Source: Diacronema lutheri (lineage: Eukaryota > Haptophyta > Pavlovophyceae > Pavlovales > Pavlovaceae). From it: DNA of 64,000 nucleotides. Position numbers and translations under genes: made by a program. Within the stretch, counting starts at the first letter, position 1. The number at the start of each line of letters is the position of its first letter. A model generated the notes under the pieces. The model searched no databases and was not told where the DNA came from. It was given only the letters and a program-made list of their open reading frames with translations. Shown here in pieces: positions 59,397 to 64,000 of the stretch. The stretch is from positions 1 to 64,000 of the forward strand of contig JAGTXO010000015.1 of NCBI GenBank assembly GCA_019448385.1, written 5' to 3'.

Positions 59397-60956
59397 TCAC
59401 ACGATTGGAGGCTCGCCTGCCTGCTCGAACGCCCAGTCGGAAGAGCTGAACATGTCGGGCCTGAGCCGCGCGAGCTGCGCTCGCGCGTCCGCGACGACGA
59501 AAACGCTCCCAAACGCGACGGTGCAGTCGAGCTCGGCGCGCTCGCCGCTCACGGCGGCGGCTAGCGCATCGGCCATCGTCGCGTGCTGCGTGCACCACGG
59601 CGCGCCGGGGCACGCGTCGCGCGCGATCGCGGCGAGCTCGGACGACGGGCAAGCTTTTGGATGTGGTGATTCGACGAGATGAATAGCGAGCACATTTGGG
59701 CGCGCGGCGGCGGCGTGGCCGTGGGCGGCGGCGTCGGCATCGGGAATGACGAGCGTGCCGATCATCTTCAGCATCGTGCGCAGATCCTTGTCCCTGTTCG
59801 CGCCGAAGATGAGCTCGACCCTCGGGTTCGAGCCCTGCCCGCCGCCCGCGCCGGCGGCCGCCGCACGCACGATGCGTGGCAGGTTGTGGAGGAGGCCGCG
59901 GACGGCATCCTCGTTGTGCGCGACGTCGAAGATCACCTTGGCCGCGCGCCCGCCGCCCGCCCGCTCCGCCCGCTCCGCGACGAGCTCCGTGCGACCGGGC
60001 CACGCCGTCGCGAGCGCGGCGCGCAGGAGGTTGTCCGGGAGGCCCGCGGCCTGAGCCGCGCCGACGACGGCCGGGCCGCTTGCAGGCGCAAGCGTGTGCA
60101 ACAGGCCGCGCTCGGCGAGCGAGGCCACCATCGCCGCGGCAAGGGCAAAGTTCTCGAGCTGGTGCGCCGGGCGGAGCCACGTCGGCAGCATGGCAGCGTC
60201 GTCGCCTGTCCGCCCGCCACACGCTCCGCACGCGAGCGCCACGGCGTGCGCGGCGAGCGGGTGGTCGGCGCCCACAAAGCTCAACGGCGCGTCAAGCTCC
60301 ATTGCCGTCACCTCAAAGACGCGCCGCGCCTCCGCCGTCTGCGGCACGGCGAACGCCGGCACGCGCCGCTTGATGATCCCGGCCTTGTGCGCCGCGATCT
60401 GCTCAAGCGAGTTCCCCAACACGGCCACGTGGTCGATGCCGACGCGGCAGAGGCCGACGACGGCGGGCTCGGGCACGTGATTGGTGCAGTCGAACCGCCC
60501 TCCCAGCCCCGTCTCGAGCACCGCCCACTCCACGCTCGCACGCCGGAAGCACATGAGGGCGAGCGCCGTCAACTTCTCAAACGGCGTGAACGGCACATCG
60601 ACCTGCACGTGCGGGCGGAGCTGCTCCCACGCAGCGATGACCTCGTCTTTGCTTACAAGCGCGCCATCAAGCCGGATCCGCTCGCGCCACGAGTGCAGGT
60701 GCGGGCTGGTGAAGAGCCCAACGCGCGCGCCCGACGCGCGCAGCATCGCGTCCACGATCGCGCTCGTCGTGCCCTTGCCGTTCGTGCCGGCGATATGCAC
60801 GACGCGCAGGCCAAGGTGCGGATTGCCGATGGCAGATAGCAGCTGCGTGAAGCGCTGCCAGCGCTGCTGCTGCGGCAGCGGGTTGAGCGAGTAGTTCGCG
60901 TTGCCAAAGATGAAGGCCACCGCGTCCGCGTACGCGGCCGCCGACGACATGACCAT
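59397..60956 (-). CDS. Folylpolyglutamate synthase / dihydrofolate synthase
   Basis: 519 aa from ATG 60956; in-frame ATGs at 60989 and 60950 are alternatives. Ligase motifs are complete: P-loop VVHIAGTNGKGTTSAIVDAM, LFTSPHLHSWRERIRLDG, EWAVLETGLGGRFDCTNH, GIDHVAVLGNSLEQIAAHKA and the C-terminal KVIFDVAHNEDAV. It adds glutamate to folates (and, in bifunctional forms, to dihydropteroate) with ATP. The N-terminal YADAVAFIFGNANYSLNPL is bacterial FolC-like, so dihydrofolate synthase activity is plausible. No intron. Confidence 0.9.
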   Translation of the reverse strand: MVMSSAAAYADAVAFIFGNANYSLNPLPQQQRWQRFTQLLSAIGNPHLGLRVVHIAGTNGKGTTSAIVDAMLRASGARVGLFTSPHLHSWRERIRLDGALVSKDEVIAAWEQLRPHVQVDVPFTPFEKLTALALMCFRRASVEWAVLETGLGGRFDCTNHVPEPAVVGLCRVGIDHVAVLGNSLEQIAAHKAGIIKRRVPAFAVPQTAEARRVFEVTAMELDAPLSFVGADHPLAAHAVALACGACGGRTGDDAAMLPTWLRPAHQLENFALAAAMVASLAERGLLHTLAPASGPAVVGAAQAAGLPDNLLRAALATAWPGRTELVAERAERAGGGRAAKVIFDVAHNEDAVRGLLHNLPRIVRAAAAGAGGGQGSNPRVELIFGANRDKDLRTMLKMIGTLVIPDADAAAHGHAAAARPNVLAIHLVESPHPKACPSSELAAIARDACPGAPWCTQHATMADALAAAVSGERAELDCTVAFGSVFVVADARAQLARLRPDMFSSSDWAFEQAGEPPIV

Positions 60957-61004
60957 CGCTTTAAAACGCGGCCGGCGGCCGTACCGCATATTGTAACGGA
61001 CCGC
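60957..61004. promoter_or_regulatory. Ultra-short divergent start region (FPGS / MORN3)
   Basis: Only 48 bp between the chosen starts, 15 bp if the longer FPGS start is used. It contains TTTAAAA at 60960-60965 and CATATTGTAA at 60987-60996, the only AT-rich words nearby. Confidence 0.5.
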
Positions 61005-62216
61005 ATGGAGCTCGACGCGAGCCAGTTGCCCGCTGCGGGGCTCAAGCCGAAGAAGCTGAGCCTCTCACAGACGCGCGACCTGATCTCGCAAAAGAGTGGT
61101 GACCGGCGGACCATCTACTGGAGCAAGGGCAAGCCCGGCGCGTACACAACCGCCGCGAAGTACCTTGGCCAGTGGCAGGACAACAAGAAGCACGGCAAGG
61201 GCACGCAGACGTGGGCCAACGGCGACAAATACGTGGGCGAGTGGCTGGAGGGCAAGCCCAGCGGCTTCGGCACGTTCTGGAAGCAGGGCTCCAAGGCCCT
61301 GCTCAAGCAGTACGCCGGCCAGTGGGCCGGCGGCAAGCAGAACGGGCGCGGCGTTCACTACTATGACGACGGCGGCGTGTACGACGGCCAGTGGCGGAAC
61401 GGGCTGCGGCACGGCGTCGGCACGATGAGCTATGCGGACGGGTCAGTGTACGAGGGCGACTGGTTCAACGACAAGCGTCACGGCTTCGGCATCTTTGACC
61501 ACGCCAACGGCGACCACTTCGAGGGCCACTACGTCGAGGACAAGCGCGAGGGCGAGGGCGTGCACTTTTACTTTTCGGCCGAGAAGAAGACGCATCACAA
61601 GCGCATGGACGGCGAGTGGGTGGACGACGTGTGCAAGTGCTCGATCTACTCGGAGATGGAGCCCGACCCCAACGTGCCCGCCTCCGAGAAGCCCGAGCCA
61701 CTGCCGAAGCTCCACCTCCTCAAGCCCGACTCGGTTCTCGCCGTCGAGCTCCTCCGCATCCGCGAGCAGCGCGCGCACCACCGCGCGACGCGCGTCACCA
61801 TCGACGAGCACTTTACGGAGGAGGTGCGCGAAAGAACACGCGCCGCAGCACCCCGTGGCCGCGACAGGACGTGCGCCGCACCGTCGCAGCGAGCTCACGC
61901 GCAACGCCGCACACTATGTGCGCTCGCGCCGCGCGCGCGCGCGCCCTGCGCGCGCCCCATCCCCCGGCTCGCGTCCCGGCCACAGGAACTCGCCGCGCTG
62001 CGCACGGCGTTTGGTCGCGTAGACGTGGACGAGCAGGGCGCGCTCACGCTCGCGCAACTGCGCGAAGCCTTCTTGCACATCGGCATGGACCCGACCAATT
62101 ACGAGCTGGAGACGGTGCTCGGCAACTTCAGGTCAGAACCTGCGAGCGACGACACGCGCTTCACGTTCGCTGACTTTGCGCAGGCGTGCGACCTGCTCTC
62201 GCCCATTGATTCGTAG
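61005..62216 (+). CDS. MORN3: MORN3-like protein with C-terminal EF-hand region (axonemal)
   Basis: Two exons, 61005-61823 and 61986-62216, give 349 aa. The intron (162 bp, GT-AG) is a multiple of three without a stop; splicing joins IDEHFTEE to ELAALRTAFGRVD. Seven or so MORN repeats start at YLGQWQDNKKHGKGTQTWAN and run to GHYVEDKREGEGVHFY. DGEWVDDVCKCSIYSEMEPD and LHLLKPDSVLAVELLRIREQ match the MORN3 tail. After the intron, a pair of EF-hand-like units (FGRVDVDEQGALTLAQLREA) follows, absent in animal MORN3. A role in motile cilia is known for MORN3. Together with MORN5 in this window it points to a flagellate. Confidence 0.88.
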   Translation: MELDASQLPAAGLKPKKLSLSQTRDLISQKSGDRRTIYWSKGKPGAYTTAAKYLGQWQDNKKHGKGTQTWANGDKYVGEWLEGKPSGFGTFWKQGSKALLKQYAGQWAGGKQNGRGVHYYDDGGVYDGQWRNGLRHGVGTMSYADGSVYEGDWFNDKRHGFGIFDHANGDHFEGHYVEDKREGEGVHFYFSAEKKTHHKRMDGEWVDDVCKCSIYSEMEPDPNVPASEKPEPLPKLHLLKPDSVLAVELLRIREQRAHHRATRVTIDEHFTEEVRERTRAAAPRGRDRTCAAPSQRAHAQRRTLCALAPRARAPCARPIPRLASRPQELAALRTAFGRVDVDEQGALTLAQLREAFLHIGMDPTNYELETVLGNFRSEPASDDTRFTFADFAQACDLLSPIDS

Positions 62217-62240
62217 AGACGTGTCTTGCTACGCACACGG

Positions 62241-62761
62241 TCAGAAAGCTGAACTGCGCCGCGACCGGTTGGAGAGCGCCTCAAGGGCCTCGTTGATCTT
62301 CGTCGCGATGAACGGAGAACCACCCTTGTCCGGGTGGTTGAGCAACATCATCTTGCGGTGCGCCTCCTTGAGCTCCGTCTTCTGGACGCTCTCCCTGCGG
62401 CCCGAGCGGGTGGGGCGACGGCGCACGTCGCGCGTGTCGCGTGAGCGCGCGTGCGCCACGCGCGCAGGCCGCAGAGCGCGCGCGCGAGCACGGCGCGGCG
62501 CGCGCACTTGACGCCGAGGATCATCGCCGCCTCGCGTCGCGTCATCGTCTTCTCAAAGCCTCCGGGATGCCCTCCGGCCACGCGCGACGTTGCGTCCTGG
62601 AAGAGCTTCTGCGCGGCGGCGGCGGCGGCCTCCATGTTGGGCGCGGCGGCACCCAAGTTTGGCATCGCGGGCGCCTTCACGTGCTTCGCCGCGAGCAGTC
62701 CCGCGCGGAGCGTCCAGCAGCCCGCGGCGACGCCGCATCCCACGAGGAAGGCGGACGCCAT
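62241..62761 (-). CDS. DNAJC19: TIM14/Pam18-type J protein of the mitochondrial import motor
   Basis: Two exons, 62761-62508 and 62394-62241, give 135 aa. One N-terminal membrane helix (AFLVGCGVAAGCWTLRAGLL), a short linker, then GGFEKTMTRREAAMILGVK spliced to ESVQKTELKEAHRKMMLLNH and PDKGGSPFIATKINEALEAL. The HPD tripeptide needed to stimulate mitochondrial Hsp70 is intact. Size and every block match TIM14 (animal DNAJC19). It sits in the inner membrane and drives preprotein import. Stops of this gene and MORN3 lie 24 bp apart. Confidence 0.94.
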
Positions 62762-62831
62762 TTCTGGTCCTCTCCGGCCCTTGTCCGCCGCCGGGCGCGG
62801 GTGTCCAACCGCGCGGGCACGCGTGCGCTTC

Positions 62832-64000
62832 ATGTTCCTGGCTGGGCACGACGGGCATGCCGCCCGTTCGGCCGAGGCGCAGCGGCCTCACGGCCTCGCT
62901 CAGCTCGTGCTCGACAGCACGCTCTTTCTCAACGTGAGTGACGTTGGCGCGCACGAGCTCGCGCTGCCCGAGCTGAGCGACCGGTACACGGCGCACCTGC
63001 CGCCGCCGCAGCTGCCCGTCGGCTTTGAGCAGCGCGTGCACGAGGCGTCGGGCCGATTCTTCTTCGTCGATCACACGTGCCGCTCCACCACCTGGGCCGA
63101 CCCGCGCGAGCATGCCGCGCGCGCCGGCGAGATGCCGATCGCCGATGCGTCCGCTCACGAGGACGACGACGCGTCGGCGGCGGGCACATGCCGCGAGGTC
63201 GTGCTGCCGAGGCCACGCGACCCGTCCGAGCTCGGCGTGCGCTTTGCGACGGTGCCTCTCCCCGGCGCGGGCACGCTGCGCGCGGCCGATGGCGCCGAGG
63301 CGTCCGTCCAGCCGTCTGGGGGCGTTTTCGCCGTCGTCGCCGAGCTCGACCCGCTCGCGCTCGACGCGCTCGACGGCGCGCTGGTGGTGGGCGACGTGCT
63401 GCTCGCTGTAGACGGCGAGGCGGTGCGCTCAGCCTCGGAGGCCGTCGCGCTGCTCGCCAACGGACGTGAGTCCTTTGTCCGCCTGACCATGTGCACGCCT
63501 GGCGAGCTCGAGCGCAAGGCGGCGCCCGACGAGCCCTTCGCCGTCGCCGCCGCAGCCGCAAGCCGCGCGCAGCTCGGCGGTAGCCGATCCGCGTTGAGCG
63601 ACGCGCTTGCGCTCGAGCTCGAGGCGAGCTCGTCGCTGCTTGTGGCGCGGCCGCACTCCTCCGTGCGCACGGGCACACTTGTACATGCCGACCAGCCGCC
63701 CGCCGCGCCCGCCGCGCCAGCGTCGGACAAGGCCGCGCTGCACGCGCGTGGTGTGGCCGCCGCGGCCGCGCGCGCGCGCGCGCTCGCGCACGCGCACGCG
63801 CGCTTGCTCTTCGCCGCGCACTCGCACGCGCTCCTCGCCGCGCCCGACGGCGCGGACGCACCGGACTCTGCGCGAGCACCGGACGGCGGCGTTGGGCGCG
63901 GCGCGTCGCCGGACGGCGACGGCGCTGGCGACGGCGCCGGCGCAGAAAATGCACCCGGCGTTCACGACGCGGGATTTGAGCGGCGGTTGCGCTTGCGGAT
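62832..64000 (+). CDS. WW- and PDZ-like domain protein, 3' end outside the window
   Basis: Open from ATG 62832 (MFLAGHDGHAARSAEAQRPH) to the window end, at least 389 codons. A WW domain near residues 63-95: LPVGFEQRVHEASGRFFFVD then HTCRSTTWADPRE; the first Trp is replaced by Phe, the second is kept. A PDZ-like fold follows (GGVFAVVAELDPLALDALDG, VVGDVLLAVDGEAVRSASEA, SFVRLTM). The remainder is Ala/Arg/His-rich with a helical stretch. Likely a scaffold protein; partners unknown. Head-to-head with TIM14, 70 bp between starts. Confidence 0.75.
   Translation, partial: MFLAGHDGHAARSAEAQRPHGLAQLVLDSTLFLNVSDVGAHELALPELSDRYTAHLPPPQLPVGFEQRVHEASGRFFFVDHTCRSTTWADPREHAARAGEMPIADASAHEDDDASAAGTCREVVLPRPRDPSELGVRFATVPLPGAGTLRAADGAEASVQPSGGVFAVVAELDPLALDALDGALVVGDVLLAVDGEAVRSASEAVALLANGRESFVRLTMCTPGELERKAAPDEPFAVAAAAASRAQLGGSRSALSDALALELEASSSLLVARPHSSVRTGTLVHADQPPAAPAAPASDKAALHARGVAAAAARARALAHAHARLLFAAHSHALLAAPDGADAPDSARAPDGGVGRGASPDGDGAGDGAGAENAPGVHDAGFERRLRLR

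Noticed and set aside
1-64000. Bacterial or viral contaminant contig
   Set aside because: Spliceosomal introns with matching phases, Sec61, TIM14, RPC4, CDC14 and a chlorophyll a/c-binding protein show nuclear DNA of a photosynthetic eukaryote.
1-64000. tRNA, rRNA or spliceosomal RNA genes
   Set aside because: No cloverleaf, rRNA core or U-snRNA signature was seen by eye; a covariance-model search would be needed to exclude short RNAs.

Overview
The window is nuclear DNA of a very GC-rich unicellular photosynthetic eukaryote. Coding sequence is broken by short GT-AG introns (and at least one probable GC-AG intron) with C-rich 3' tracts. There are eukaryotic secretory, mitochondrial-import, RNA polymerase III and cell-cycle genes, two flagellar MORN genes, and a light-harvesting protein of the fucoxanthin chlorophyll a/c type. 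A haptophyte is the most likely source (inference); another chlorophyll-c alga is possible.

Left part (1-27.6 kb): a mobile-element-like block, almost all on the minus strand. From right to left it holds a Helitron-type Pif1 helicase with an unusual N-terminal domain (25.3-27.6 kb), a spliced ubiquitin-specific-protease gene (22.0-23.7 kb), a probable plus-strand membrane-protein gene convergent with it (about 20.6-22.0 kb), a large ORF pair joined by a clean intron (12.3-19.3 kb) that opens with an Ulp1-like cysteine protease domain, and a giant ORF (2.2-12.6 kb). The giant ORF carries another Ulp1-like protease, degenerate relatives of it, a YqaJ-type exonuclease and a chromodomain. It then runs, through a phase-compatible intron, into a Fanzor1 (eukaryotic TnpB-like, RNA-guided) nuclease ending at 396. 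Nuclease, chromatin-reading and ubiquitin/SUMO-deconjugation functions thus sit side by side, which makes this the most notable part of the window. No capsid, DNA polymerase, reverse transcriptase or HUH Rep was seen.

Middle (27.6-31.3 kb): a short host-like membrane ORF, an 884-bp palindrome built from two inverted copies of a terminal-inverted-repeat element with GGGTGTA-like ends, a decayed coding stretch, and a TATA-bearing element that recurs at 49.35 kb.

Right part (31.3-64 kb): dense host genes in alternating orientation, mostly head-to-head pairs with 15-170 bp between starts: PX protein/arginase, SDR16C dehydrogenase/sarcosine-pipecolate oxidase, O-methyltransferase/Sec61 alpha, MATE/MORN5, CDC14/2OG oxygenase, P450/helical protein, RPC4/unknown, folylpolyglutamate synthase/MORN3, TIM14/WW-PDZ protein. 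Tandem genes include a RING-TRAF protein, a light-harvesting protein and a BT1-like transporter. The last gene runs off the window end.
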